Shown here in pieces: positions 20,563 through 31,526 of a stretch of DNA of 64,000 nucleotides (position 1 is its first letter; each line of letters begins with the position of its first letter). The stretch is from Pisolithus tinctorius (taxonomy: Eukaryota > Basidiomycota > Agaricomycetes > Boletales > Pisolithaceae). The translations under genes and the position numbers were made by a program. Below the pieces are notes generated by a model that saw only the letters and a program-made list of their open reading frames with translations, did no database searches and was not told the DNA's origin. The stretch lies in contig JANFAH010000022.1 of NCBI GenBank assembly GCA_024663395.1, positions 434,001 to 498,000 of the forward strand, given 5' to 3'.

Positions 20563-23500
20563 CTATACATACATTCTTAGTGTAGGGAGATCCCTCTCCC
20601 CACAGCAGCTTAAATGGGCCCTGCAGACCTGCAGTGCCAAGTGTCCCAAGAACACCTGGGGGTCATCATCCAATGAGCCCCTGTTGCCTGTGTTCCTCAA
20701 TTTCTCAATCCCATCAACCCCAATGGCCTCAAAATAATCGGTAAGAGCCTTTAAGTGTGCGATCTCATCATATGGTAACCACATTCGGTCCCCAGCTGTC
20801 CACTGGACTTTGAACATCGCATCCGAAAAACTGCTGCAGTGTCTAATTATCCGATCGACAGCCCATTTGCAGTTTGTTCCCCCAAACTCAGGAATTTGGT
20901 CATCCATTTGGCCAGGGAACTTACAGTCATTGTTAGGTATATGCACCCTTAGCAGCAATGAATGAAAGACATCGTGTATACCTCTCCGTTTCAGAGAATC
21001 TGGTAGCTCAATGTGGAAGGAGTTGTTTCTGAAGTCCTCCAAGATGCGGTAGGGACCTATGAACTTCAGTACGAGCTTCCTTGATGTTCCCTTTGACAGG
21101 CTAATATTCTTCATAGAGATGTACATGAGATCGCCTTTGACAAAAGGGCAAGTGCAGCACTTTTTATTAGTGCCTGTCATTTGCTTAATGCGCGCTTTCA
21201 GGATGGCATCATGAGCGTCCAATAAGGTGAGTTTCATTTTATTTGCAAATGCTCTTACACTTGGATACTCGTCTTTTGTAGGAGCATCCCATATCATTCA
21301 TTGAGGCATCCTTCCAGTGTTCAGAAAGAAAGGTGTGTATCCTGTTGACTCCGATGTCACGTTGTTCATAGCAAATTCGATGGCAGGTATTCAAGATACC
21401 CAGTCCTTCTGGTTTGGACCAATACAACATCTCAACATTTGAGCAATAGTTCGGTTGGCACGTTCAGTGGCACTGTCTGTCTCTGGGTGGTACACACTGG
21501 ACATCTTTTGCCTTATCCCAATTAGGTCATTAAGATGCTTCCAGAAAATGCTCATGAATAGGATGTCTCGGTGTGAGTTGAAGTGTGGAAAGCTGGTATA
21601 AACCAAACAAATCCAACACAAAAGACAAATATGTGCAAGTGGTGGTTTACCTCTGCGGAACCTGGAGGGCAGAGAAACCTAAAGTGGGGAAGACTTCAAG
21701 TGGAGGTGCTCCTGGCACAAGTCGTCGACAAGTTACGCAGGAGAAGACAAATGGACGATGATTGGGAAGGGGATGCTGAACAGAGTGAAGGTGTTCAGCC
21801 AAAAGTACTTGGGGGTAATGGACTTTTGATAGAATACGCTCCTGGCGCAAGTCGATGACGAGTTACACAGGAGTGAATGGATGACTAAGCAGGTGTGCTG
21901 ACAGAGCACAGATGATACTTCAGATGAATGAATGAAGGTAGATAGACCCTTGATGGAGCCTCAACTACCAATGATACAAATGAAGACAGATAGACTCTTC
22001 CAAATGAGCCTCAACTGTCAACAACGAGATATGTTGAGCTGAGCTGACTTCTGAGTGACTTCTTGATTGATTGTCGGTAGCTAAGTACATGGGGGTTTAT
22101 ATACTGTGGGGGGAGCACAGCTTGTGACAAACAAGGCACAAACACTTGATAAGTAATGAGTAAGGACTGAGTAATCATGATGAGTAAGCGAGAAATGAAA
22201 AGTAAGCAAGCAAAGAGGATTGGTAAGTATTGGCAATGGATGAGTCAAGGATAGTCAAAATATCACAGAATGAGTCAAATGGAGTCAGAAACTGAGTAAG
22301 CGCACTGATATCACATTAGGGGGTGGCGATGCAAGTCAGATCTCGGCGGAGACATCTCTAGATCCAAAGATGGCATGACAGATGGACAGTGTTTCCACAC
22401 AAGGAAGTATTAATTCCAGAATTGAAGGGCATGAGTCAGGCGTCAAAGGGGGCTAGGGCATTGGGGGTCTGTGGGGCAATGGGGGCATAGGCGATTGTGT
22501 CTCCCACCCTTCCATCCTCTCAGCGAAGTTAACAAAGACTTCATGAATGGGGCTCTGATGGAGGAGGAGGAGAAGGGGGGACGTCTTCTGCTGGATCTTG
22601 CAGTAGGAAGGCAAGATGCATGTCATACTCGTCATGAATGCGATCAGGGAGGCTGGAGGACAGTAGATTATACTGCAGCTGTCGCAATGCGGGAAGAATG
22701 ATGGACAAGATTGGAATAAAGACGGTGCAGGGAGCAGGGAGGAACGATCCATATGCTTCATCAAGAGGGGAGACTGAAACGACCACATAAGACCTTTCTA
22801 ACCGAGTGACAGACCTGAGGCAACCAAAGAACGTCCTTCTGGAAGTCATACTGACAAGGAGAACATGCTGACCAAGCTGCATGGGATGGGACGGGGCTGA
22901 CAACAATGGGATGAACCAGGGGGCTTCAGGACGGAAGCTGGTGGGAATGCCTGGCAGATATACATAGCCATTGTCTCTGGCAAATGAGACAAGCAAGATG
23001 AGCAATGAAGAGGTGGCCATGATTGATGGACTTAGCAAAATGAGTGTCTGATGGATGGAGTGCTGTAGAAACGCATAGGGTGCGAGGATCCTCTCCAAAT
23101 TTGGAAGGAAGAATCGTGGGGCTGAGCACTTTAAGCGAGCATGCGAACCGAGTTGATATCTTTGGAAACAGTGGAGATACGACGAAAACCAGAATGCCAT
23201 ACACGGGTGCTAAGAACCTTTAATGTGCGCTTAACTCGCTTCCTCTTTTCTCTTTAGCACTGACAACTCGTTCTTGTGTGAAGGATGACTGCTCATGTCC
23301 AGCAGTCTTTCTACGCATGAGGTGTTTAGTCTTCATCTGCATGCATGGGCATTGCACGCAACTTGTCAACGAGTTAGGCAGAGTCAGCTGTAACCATGTC
23401 CACAACACCTTTGGTGTGTGACATCGGTCACTAACTATTGCCCGAGGTAAGCTGTGGTGCTTGTATACCTTGGCAAACATTAACTCCGCCACTTTGCAAG

Positions 23501-24442
23501 TGGTGTAGGTGGTTCTACTCAGCACTATGTGTACCATGGACATTAATAAGTCTATGATCACAGTTATGGAGTCATATTCTCCGTTACGGTCCTTGGATTC
23601 GGGAAGAGGTCCCACAAAACCAACCCTGATCGCTTCCCAAGGTCTCGAAGGTATGGGCAGTGGGTTCAGGAGTCCAAATGGTTTGTGAGTAGGGGGCTTG
23701 CTTCGTTGGCAGGTTTGACAAGATGTACAAAATGCAGTGACATCTTTCACCATAGAATCCCACCACAGGAATTTGCATATGTACGATACTGTTTTCTTAG
23801 TACCTAGATGGGCTAGTAGCGAATGAGCATGGTCTATGACAGTCTCTCTAATTTGTCTGCTGTCCACCTCTATGTCTAGGACACAGAGAACAGTATGATC
23901 TGTGAGTTTCAGGCAAATATAGCCATCTGTCGTGACTTCAAAATTCTTGAATGCCTGTGGCTTGTCCATGATTTGCTTAAAGAAAGGGTCTCTATCATAC
24001 TTATGCCATGCCACTGTGAGCACACCTTCATTGCCCGGATATACGACCAATGGGGCCTTGATCCCTGTACTAGCCAAAGTGTCACTCATGTGTGATGCAG
24101 GTTGTTCCGTACTCAGCAGTGAGCACATGTCCTGTAACATGTTTGCAATGCATGCATCGTGTGTATCTGTAATAGGGGGATGTTCTCTGTCCTTTCCCCC
24201 CTTCATTTGTTTGCCTGGTCCCAGAAGAACAAATCGATCCTTCATCTGTCTAGCAAACTCCATGCCTGTCTCGGGACGGCCAGTTTCTGCTGGGGGTGTG
24301 GGAGATCGTCGCCATCGTGTGGTTATTTTCGCTGCAACAGGTCAGGCAGGTGAGTCCTTAGAGGTTCCACTGTCCCCATTCCCACCATTCCCTTCGATGT
24401 GTAGGTCTGGGTCCCCTGTTAAGGTGGGGCCCTCCCTACCAT
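20563..24442 (-). pseudogene. E1 integrase, interrupted
   Basis: The upstream part (about 24440 to 23424) has the HHCC zinc motif (HAHSLLAHLGTKK, CTSCQTCQ), then VGFVGPLPES with the first catalytic Asp. It reaches PRAIVSDR, where the 1.85-kb insert splits the second catalytic motif. After the insert (21567 down) it resumes as DILFMSIFWKHLND and YHPETDSATERANRT with the catalytic Glu. The C-terminal part holds a GPY/F module (KFIGPYRILEDF) and a chromodomain-like tail (WAVDRIIRHCSSFSDAMFKV...WTAGDRMWLPYDEI). Several frameshifts occur near 21240-21430. Living homologues insert the cDNA into chromatin. Confidence 0.85.
21572..23423. mobile_element. 1.85-kb insert in E1 integrase (solo LTR or non-autonomous element)
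   Basis: It begins TGTGAGTTGAAG and ends GGTGTGTGACA, flanked by TCGG at 21568-21571 and 23424-23427. Excision with one TCGG restores the integrase motif SDR-DILF. TG...CA ends and a 4-bp duplication fit an LTR element. A possible inner border (TATCACA followed by TTAGGGGGTGG near 22314) hints at an LTR plus remnant interior, but no second copy is present. The 219-codon minus-strand ORF at 22541-23200 shows no known domain. Confidence 0.6.
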
Positions 24443-24447
24443 CCTCT

Positions 24448-24604
24448 TGTTAGATTTGGCAAGTCATATGTAGTCCTTTCTGAACGCGTCTGCTCTGAGA
24501 CATGAGAATTACTTTCCATTTTAAGTCTTTCACACTATACATTACTATTAACCATGCAAATTAACTTTCGCACCCTTGCACCTATTGTATTCATTGTGTC
24601 TCAC
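24448..24604 (+). repeat. C1 5' LTR, first part
   Basis: The first 157 bp of the LTR, cut by G2. It continues at 32184, and the two parts add up to exactly the 468 bp of the 3' LTR. Confidence 0.93.
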
Positions 24605-25119
24605 TGTCATAGTCGTGCCTCGACCCCGGCCGGACTTGGCCTCGCACTCACTCAGTCCGGCCTCGGCCTCGCCTGTCCCGCATCTCCAGTTGGTCTAGCG
24701 CGGTAGACACTGCTTTGCAGTGTCTGTCATTTCGGTTAAGTCCTGCCCCCGGTCCACCTGTCCCGGTCTCCGTTACCTTAGTCATACGTTAGTAATCCTC
24801 GTCTTACCAATCTGCTTAGCAATCTTTGCGAGACCGGCATTACCGGTCTCCGTACTATAGATACTCTGGTATATAAACTCGTAGATACTCAGCCTGTAGT
24901 CTGCAGTCTGAAATCAACTAAGTATCTCCTGATAACCCCGCCTCGGCCTTGGACTCAGACTGAGACCCACACAAGGGAATAGCGCTGTACCTTCAGTCGC
25001 TAAGTCCAACCAGTCCACCCATCGGTACCTTCGCCTTTACCCCTGACTCCGACCCCTCGGCCTTGTGCCTGCTTCGGTCTCCGGTCCAGTCTCAACCCGG
25101 ACAGTCCCCGTACTTGATA
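24605..25119 (+). repeat. G2 5' LTR
   Basis: It starts TGTCATAGTCGTGCC and ends CGTACTTGATA, where the 3' copy has TTGACA. The TATA box is at 24870-24877. Confidence 0.95.
24870..24877 (+). promoter_or_regulatory. TATA box in G2 LTR
   Basis: TATATAAA, 265 bp from the LTR start, and at the same offset (31929-31936) in the 3' LTR. Confidence 0.6.
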
Positions 25120-25157
25120 GTATTTCAGACTCGCCACTTGTGTGGGTCTAGTACATC

Positions 25158-26537
25158 ATGGCAACCAAGACTCGTTTCCAACCTCCCCATGGCCGCTCTG
25201 CCACTAATCCTGACTCCGCCTCAGCCAGTGGGGCTCGCCGCGAAACAGCTCTAGCTGCGCTGGGCACCACTAGGCGCTCCCCAGATCCCGTTAGTCCCTT
25301 CAGGGGCTTCTCAGCCCGCACATCTAACACCCCCACCCCACGTTGTCCCACTGCTCCCATCCCCGAGGGTGACCCCGGCGATGATGGGCCGGGCGACGAC
25401 GATGATGATCACCCAGAAGATGATGACCCCGAAGACAATGGTCCCGGTGATGATAATCAGGAAGATAATGATCCGGAAGATGATCCGGACTTCGCAGATC
25501 CGGACACCGAGCCCGCTGTCACGGTCTTAGACAACCTCGCATCAGCCATCAAACTGTTGGCTCATAACGCCCGCACCACCCCTGAGTCCTCAAGTAGGAC
25601 CAAGTTGCGTGAGCCCGACACTTTTGATGGCACCGACCCAAAGAAACTTCGTGCTTTCTTCATCCAGTGCGAACTTAATTTCCAAGACCGACCCCAGGCT
25701 TTCAGGACCAACCGCGCCAAAGTCATCTTCGTGCAGTCTTACCTCAAGGGCATGGCCCTTGAATGGTTTGAGCCGGACTTACTCGGGCTCGATGACCCCG
25801 ATGATCGGCCTCTCTGGATGGACTCCTGGTGGGAGTTCGTCCTAGAGTTACAAACCACCTTCGGCCCTCACGACCCGGTTGCTGACACCGAAAGCCAACT
25901 CGACCATTTACATATGAAGGACAGTCAGCGCATCAACAAATACATAGTTGACTTCAATCGGCTTGCCTCGCAAGTCCGAGGCTACGGTGACGGTGCGCTG
26001 CGCCATCATTTCTACTCCGGCCTTCCAGACCAAATCAAAGATGAGGTCTGCTGGGTTGGCAAACCCCGGACACTTCACGAGCTCCGCCACCTCGCCCAAG
26101 AGATAGATGCGCGCTATTGGGAACGCAAGGAAGAAGTCCAGCGGGCGAGTAAGCACCAAGGCTCGTCCAACTCCAACAACAACAAGTCCGGAGGCTCCGG
26201 CAACAACAACCAGCCCAAGACCGGTCAAGATAAATCCAAGACCGGCAGCAACAACAACTCCGGTTCTCCCCCCAAGCAGGCTTCATCGAAGCCGGGCAAC
26301 AATAGTAACAGCAGTTCGTCCAAGCCCGAGCCTAGCAAACTCAGCAAAGATGGAAAGCTCACCCCCGAAGAACACAAGCGTCGCCTAGACGGAAACCTCT
26401 GCATGTTCTGCAGAGGGTCCAGTCACTTTGCTGACAAATGCCCCAAGAAAGCCGGAAAGGCCAAAGCTCACGCTGTGGCCACTACTGAGGCCGCACCGGC
26501 CTCGGGCTCGGGTACTACCCCCGAGACAAAACAATAG
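25158..26537 (+). CDS. gag: G2 gag polyprotein
   Basis: Intact 459-residue ORF starting at the first ATG, 38 bp after the LTR. An N-terminal disordered part carries a long Asp/Glu/Pro stretch (about residues 70-120). The retrotransposon gag domain follows (LREPDTFDGTDPKKLRAFF, then YLKGMALEWFEPDL, SQLDHLHMKDSQRINKYI and YSGLPDQIKDEV). A Ser/Asn/Gly/Lys-rich linker leads to a CCHC zinc knuckle, CMFCRGSSHFADKC. Gag forms the particle and binds element RNA. Pol starts in another frame about 60 bp downstream of the gag stop, so a frameshift or reinitiation is needed. Confidence 0.95.
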   Translation: MATKTRFQPPHGRSATNPDSASASGARRETALAALGTTRRSPDPVSPFRGFSARTSNTPTPRCPTAPIPEGDPGDDGPGDDDDDHPEDDDPEDNGPGDDNQEDNDPEDDPDFADPDTEPAVTVLDNLASAIKLLAHNARTTPESSSRTKLREPDTFDGTDPKKLRAFFIQCELNFQDRPQAFRTNRAKVIFVQSYLKGMALEWFEPDLLGLDDPDDRPLWMDSWWEFVLELQTTFGPHDPVADTESQLDHLHMKDSQRINKYIVDFNRLASQVRGYGDGALRHHFYSGLPDQIKDEVCWVGKPRTLHELRHLAQEIDARYWERKEEVQRASKHQGSSNSNNNKSGGSGNNNQPKTGQDKSKTGSNNNSGSPPKQASSKPGNNSNSSSSKPEPSKLSKDGKLTPEEHKRRLDGNLCMFCRGSSHFADKCPKKAGKAKAHAVATTEAAPASGSGTTPETKQ

Positions 26538-26596
26538 GTAGCAGCTCCCAGGACTCCGCACAATCTGGGAGCTGCGTTGACTCCGGTTGTGCAAAC

Positions 26597-29500
26597 TTGG
26601 AGGCTCATCTCAACGCATCTGCTCTTTCCAGTCCGAACTCTTTGACCCCGTATGTCACTATAGAAAACCCAGAAATACCTCGGCTTCGTACTTTAGTGGA
26701 CTCCGGTTCCACCCATTGTTTTATAGATAATCAGTTTGTTAATCAACACTCGTTTACCCCTTACTCGGTCTCACCAATCCGACTCCGGCTTTTCGATGGA
26801 ACGTCCACCTTCACTATAACCCAAGCAGTAGATGTCAACATCCGCTTCGCGTCCGGCGATGTCACCCCAGTAACCCTGTATCTAGCCCCGTTGGATTCTG
26901 AGTGTAGAATAGTCCTCGGACATGACTGGCTCACCTGCTACAATCCGTTGATTGATTGGGTATTGGGCAGTCTAACATTCCGGACTCCTGCACAAGGAAT
27001 GCCAACCCCGTCGACACCCCCTGTAAGCCCGGTTTCCACCGGCCTTCCTGACTCTGGTCCTAGTGACCAACCCAGCCTTGCGCCATCTGTACCGGTCTCC
27101 GACTCCCCGGCTCACACCCCTCTGAAGGCCCCTCTCGTTTCCCTAATCAATGCAGCCGCTTTTGTGCACGCCTGCAAACTAGAAGGGTCCGTCCAGTTCC
27201 AACTTCAGCTCCGTCCCTCGGACTTGGCTCAAGCCCGATCGGCCTCGGCTTCCCCTCCTCCGGCCTTACCCAACGTACCGGAAGAGTACCACGACTTTGC
27301 TGATGTATTCAGCAAGGCCAAGGCCTCGGCACTCCCACCACACCGGGAGTATGATCTGAAGATAGAGCTCGAAGAAGGAACAACCCCACCTCTCGGCACA
27401 ATCTATTCGCTGTCCCCGGTTGAGCTCCAAGCTCTCCGGACTTTCATCGACGAAAACCTCACCACTGGATTCATTCGGCCTACCTCCTCCCCCTATGCTG
27501 CACCGGTCCTCTTTGTCAAAAAGAAGGACGGCTCCCTCCGGCTTTGTGTAGATTTCCGTGGCCTGAACAAAATCACTAAGAAGGACCGATACTCACTACC
27601 GCTCATCTCCGACCTCTTGGATTCACCAAGCCAAGCCAAGATCTATACTAAGATTGATCTTCGGCATGCCTATCATCTCGTCCGGATTGCTCCAGGCGAT
27701 GAATGGAAGACCGCATTCCGGACTTGGTATGGATCCTATGAGTGGTTAGTAATGCCCTTCGGCCTTACCAATGCCCCGGCCGCCTTCCAACGCTTCGTGA
27801 ATACTATCTTCGCGGATATGTTGGATGTCTGCGTAGTTGTCTACTTAGATGACATCTTAATCTACTCTGGAGATAAGGAGTCTCACAAGCAGCATGTCCG
27901 AGAGGTCCTCTGCCGGCTTCGGCTTCACGGCCTTTATGCGAAGCCGGAGAAATGTGAGTTCCACTCGGACTCAGTCGAATACCTCGGATTCCACCTCTCC
28001 CCTGCCGGCCTCACGATGTCGAAGGAAGAAGTCCAGACCATCTGCGGTTGGCCTGAGCCTCGCAAGGTCAAAGACATTCAGTCTTTCCTTGGCTTCGCAA
28101 ACTTCTACCGCCAGTTCATTTTTAATTACTCGGACATCGTCGTACCACTGACTCGGCTTACCTGCAAGGGGGCTCCTTGGAACTTCTCTGAGGAGTGCCG
28201 CCGGTCATTCAATAACCTCAAGGCCGCCTTCACTACTGCGCCGGTCTTAACTCATTTCATCCCCGGGGTCCCTATCACCGTCGAGACCGACGCATCGGAC
28301 TACACTATCGCCGGCATTCTGTCTATTACTTGCGGCGATGGCCAGATTCATCCGGTCGCATTCTACTCCTGGACTCTGACGGCCCCGGAATTGAATTATG
28401 ACACCCATGATAAGGAACTGCTTGCAATCTTTGAAGCATTCCGAACCTGGCACCACTACCTTGAGGGCTCGGCCTCGCCGGTCGACGTTGTTACCGACCA
28501 CAAGAACCTCGAGTACTTCTCCACCTCTAAAGTACTCACCTGCCGCCAAGCTTGCTGGTCAGAATTCCTTTCTCAGTTTAATATGATCATCAGGTTCAGG
28601 CCCGGTAAGCTCGGGGCTAAGCCCGACACCCTAACTAGACGATGGGACGTCTACCCCAAAGAGGGGGATAGCGGCTACGCCCGAGTGAACCCGCAAAACC
28701 TGAGACCGGTTTTCACCCAGGAGCAGCTAGCGGTCTCCCTTCGCGCAACTTACCTCGAATACCCAGTCTTACGAGCAGTCGCACTGATGGATATAGGGAA
28801 ACTTCATAATGATATCCTGACCGCACTGCCGGACGACCCGGTCTCACAAACCCGTCTCTCCGACACGTCAGATCCCTGGTGGTCAGTAGATGACACCGGC
28901 TTCCTTCGGCTTGATGGAAGGATCTATGTGCCGGACTCAAATGACCTCCGCCTTAGGGTCTTGCGCCTCAAGCATGACCACCCTCTGTCCGGCCACTTCG
29001 GCCAGAACTGCACTTTAGAACTCATACGGCATGAGTATACCTGGCCCGGCCTCAGGACCTTCGTCAAGGACTATGTCCGGTCTTGCACGGCCTGCACTCG
29101 GGCTAGGGTTCCCCGCCATCGGCCTTACAGCCTTCTCAAGCAACTCCCGGTGCCGGAGAAGCCATGGAATTCTATCTCTATGGATTTCATCGAGCAACTT
29201 CCGGCCTCAACCGGCTTCATGGCCATCCTTGCAGTAGTTGATCGGCTTTCAAAGCAGGCCATATTCATCCCCACCCATGACACTATCACAGCCCCAGAAC
29301 TCGCCAAACTATTCCTACTCCATGTCTTTTCGAAGCACGGAGTACCGGCCCATGTAACCTCAGACCGAGGCTCGGAGTTTGTCTCCCACTTCTTCCAGTC
29401 ACTCGGTAAGGCCCTAGATATGCGCTTACATTTCACCTCGGGCTACCACCCCAAAGGTGATGGCCAGACCAAGCGGACTAACCAGACTCTCGAGCAATAC

Positions 29501-30253
29501 CTCCGAGTGTACTGCAACTACCAGCAGGACAATTGGGCCGACTTACTACCTCTGGCCGAGTTCGCCTACAACAATGCCCCTAGCACTACTACCGGTGTTT
29601 CACCCTTCTTTGCTAACAAGGGCTACCATCCTAATATCTCGGTGTACCCGGAGCGTGATCTTACCTCTGCCCGGGCTCGCGATTATGCAGTCGACCTGGA
29701 ATCACTGCACCAGTTCTTACACGAGGAAATGACCCTCGCACAACAGTGTTATCAAGGACCGGCCGATGCCAAACACATGCCGGCTCTGGACTTCAAAGTT
29801 GGTGACCAAGTATATGTCAAAGCCAAATACTTCCGGTCTACTCGGCCTTCCAAGAAGCTCTCGGAGAAGAACCTTGGACCGTATCCAGTCATAGCTCAGG
29901 CCGGTACCCACTCTTTCACACTGCGCCTGCCGGACTCAATGCGCACGGTGCACCTGGTCTTCCACATATCCCAACTCGAGCCGGCCATCCCTAATACCAT
30001 CCCGAACCGGACTCAACCACCACCCCCACCGGTCGAAGTCGATGGTGACCTAGAGTTCGAAGTGGCTGAAATCCTCAACTCCAAGGTCGACTGGCGTCGC
30101 CGGTGTTGGCTGCAGTACTTGGTCCGGTGGACCGGCTACGAAGGGACCGATGAAGAAACTACATGGGTACTAGCGACAGAGCTAGACAATGCTTCGGAAC
30201 TCGTACAAGAGTTCCACTCCCGCTACCCCACCAAGCCCGGCCCCTTCCAGTGA
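26597..30253 (+). CDS. pol: G2 pol polyprotein (protease, RT, RNase H, integrase, chromodomain)
   Basis: Intact 1218-residue ORF. Protease has DSG at residues 35-37 and ILGHDWL-type flap sequence (VLGHDWLTCYNP). RT carries SLRLCVDFRGLNKITKKD, KIDLRHAYHLVRI, MPFGLTNAPAAFQ and the catalytic YLDD at 416-419. RNase H has VETDASDYTIAGIL and DKELLAIFEAF. Integrase has HPLSGHFGQNCTLELIRHEY followed by CTACTRAR, then SMDFIEQLP and TSDRGSEF. The place of the catalytic Glu reads GQTKRTNQTLEQ, so Glu is replaced by Lys at about residue 959. A C-terminal chromodomain (from about residue 1152, FEVAEILNSKVDW...YLVRWTGYEGTDEETTW) would target insertion to marked chromatin. Apart from the integrase change the polyprotein looks functional. 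Confidence 0.95.
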   Translation: MEAHLNASALSSPNSLTPYVTIENPEIPRLRTLVDSGSTHCFIDNQFVNQHSFTPYSVSPIRLRLFDGTSTFTITQAVDVNIRFASGDVTPVTLYLAPLDSECRIVLGHDWLTCYNPLIDWVLGSLTFRTPAQGMPTPSTPPVSPVSTGLPDSGPSDQPSLAPSVPVSDSPAHTPLKAPLVSLINAAAFVHACKLEGSVQFQLQLRPSDLAQARSASASPPPALPNVPEEYHDFADVFSKAKASALPPHREYDLKIELEEGTTPPLGTIYSLSPVELQALRTFIDENLTTGFIRPTSSPYAAPVLFVKKKDGSLRLCVDFRGLNKITKKDRYSLPLISDLLDSPSQAKIYTKIDLRHAYHLVRIAPGDEWKTAFRTWYGSYEWLVMPFGLTNAPAAFQRFVNTIFADMLDVCVVVYLDDILIYSGDKESHKQHVREVLCRLRLHGLYAKPEKCEFHSDSVEYLGFHLSPAGLTMSKEEVQTICGWPEPRKVKDIQSFLGFANFYRQFIFNYSDIVVPLTRLTCKGAPWNFSEECRRSFNNLKAAFTTAPVLTHFIPGVPITVETDASDYTIAGILSITCGDGQIHPVAFYSWTLTAPELNYDTHDKELLAIFEAFRTWHHYLEGSASPVDVVTDHKNLEYFSTSKVLTCRQACWSEFLSQFNMIIRFRPGKLGAKPDTLTRRWDVYPKEGDSGYARVNPQNLRPVFTQEQLAVSLRATYLEYPVLRAVALMDIGKLHNDILTALPDDPVSQTRLSDTSDPWWSVDDTGFLRLDGRIYVPDSNDLRLRVLRLKHDHPLSGHFGQNCTLELIRHEYTWPGLRTFVKDYVRSCTACTRARVPRHRPYSLLKQLPVPEKPWNSISMDFIEQLPASTGFMAILAVVDRLSKQAIFIPTHDTITAPELAKLFLLHVFSKHGVPAHVTSDRGSEFVSHFFQSLGKALDMRLHFTSGYHPKGDGQTKRTNQTLEQYLRVYCNYQQDNWADLLPLAEFAYNNAPSTTTGVSPFFANKGYHPNISVYPERDLTSARARDYAVDLESLHQFLHEEMTLAQQCYQGPADAKHMPALDFKVGDQVYVKAKYFRSTRPSKKLSEKNLGPYPVIAQAGTHSFTLRLPDSMRTVHLVFHISQLEPAIPNTIPNRTQPPPPPVEVDGDLEFEVAEILNSKVDWRRRCWLQYLVRWTGYEGTDEETTWVLATELDNASELVQEFHSRYPTKPGPFQ

Positions 30254-30437
30254 AGGTCCGGCTTTGACTGGCCTCGCTGTTCCGTTTCCGTTTCTGTTTT
30301 TCTATCGGTATCTAGTTTTCCTTTGATCCTTTACTTACTGTGTTTTCTTTTTCTTGCTTGTTCTCACTTACTATACAAGACCGGAACCGGACACATGACA
30401 TTCACGGAGGAAACAACAAAAACACTACGCTACGAGC
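30254..30437. other. G2 pol 3' end to antisense gene stop
   Basis: T-rich non-coding spacer of 184 bp; possible 3' ends of both transcripts overlap here. Confidence 0.4.
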
Positions 30438-31526
30438 CTACTCGGCCTCGGCCATACTCTCGTCCTCCCCCTCGGACTCCTCTTCATCCTCGCCGTGGGC
30501 CTTTAACCACTCTGCTTCTTCACGCATCTCCTCGGAGTCGAGCTCAGACGAGCCTGAGTCCGAGGGAGAGACTGCCATACTGAAGCCATACGACTCATCG
30601 AGCATGGCCTCGAGTGCGTCGGCAATCCGGCCTGAGTTTTTGACCGCGGTCTCGTGAAGTTCGAAGAGGCTGGCCAGGTTGTTGGCAATCAGCCCTGCAG
30701 CCTCGATCAGTCGCTCGAGCTTGTTTTCCAAACCCGAGTACCTTTCAGCGCCGGCCTCCCTCAGCCCGCTCCCTCTGGCTTCGGGCTCATCGATCTCCAG
30801 CACCTCGATCGGTTTCGACTTCGCCCGTTTCTTCTGGCTGGGCCCGGGCTCAGGCGACTCCTCGTCGGCCTTCCGTTTCTTCCCCTTGTCAGCCTTGGTA
30901 GCGGCCTTGGGACCGGCCTCAGCATCCTTCCCGTCTCCCGGCCACCGGCACTTGCCTTTGGATTGGTTGCAGCGCATGCAGGCAACCCTTTTCTTGTTGC
31001 CGTCTACGAGGAACTCGCAGACGACCTGCGCCCGAGTACAACGGGTACAGCTAGAGGTTGTTAAATGAAAAAAGCGCAGGTGGTAGGAAAATACTCACCT
31101 GGGGTCCATCACTACCCTCTTCACCTCACCCCCGGGCTCACCACTAGCGCCCCCAGCGCCGGCCTCATCACTCTTACTGGCCTCGGCCCTGCGCTTGCGC
31201 TCGGCCTCCCACCTCTCCTCCTCTTCATGCGCTCTCCTCTCCTCGGCCTCCCGCGCTGCCTTCTCGGCCTCGGCCTTCTCCCTCTCAGCCCTCTCAGCCT
31301 CAATCCGCTCCCTCTCCACTCTCTCAGCCTCCAGTCGCGCCTGCTCTTCCCGCCGGGCTTGTTCAGCTGCCTTTCGTCTCTTCCTCTCCTTGGCCTTCGC
31401 CCTCATTGTCTCCTCCTCGTCGTTGGTGTCGTACTGGATGGCATCGTCCGATACCTGGGTCCAGTCGACGAGGGCCGGGCCTTCTTCGTTGTTGCCAGTC
31501 ATGCTGATCAGCCTCGATTCGGACAT
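30438..31526 (-). CDS. G2 antisense gene: coiled-coil protein with Zn2Cys6-like cluster
   Basis: Exon 1 is 31526-31099 and exon 2 is 31050-30438. The 48-bp intron (31051-31098) has GTGAGT and CTAG borders, and the join stays in frame for 346 residues. Residues 1-40 are acidic. Residues 45-120 are an Arg/Glu/Ala heptad-like helix (RREEQARLEAERVERERIEA...), a likely coiled coil. At the splice point comes C-x2-C-x6-C (Cys144, 147, 154), 12 residues, and C-x2-C-x6-C (Cys167, 170, 177), which fits the spacing of fungal binuclear zinc clusters. Then follow a basic KKRKADEESPEPGPSQKKRA nuclear-signal-like part, a helix (SGLENKLERLIEAAGLIANN) and an acidic tail. Transcription must start in or near the 3' LTR, on the strand opposite pol. 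The function is unknown; a DNA- or RNA-binding regulator is an inference. Confidence 0.85.

Noticed and set aside
22541..23200. 219-codon minus-strand ORF in the 1.85-kb insert
   Set aside because: No motif, low-complexity Pro/Ser end, and no splice or codon evidence; kept only as a remark under the insert.
30654..31068. Plus-strand ORFs of 129-158 codons in the G2 3' region
   Set aside because: Shadows of the spliced minus-strand gene.
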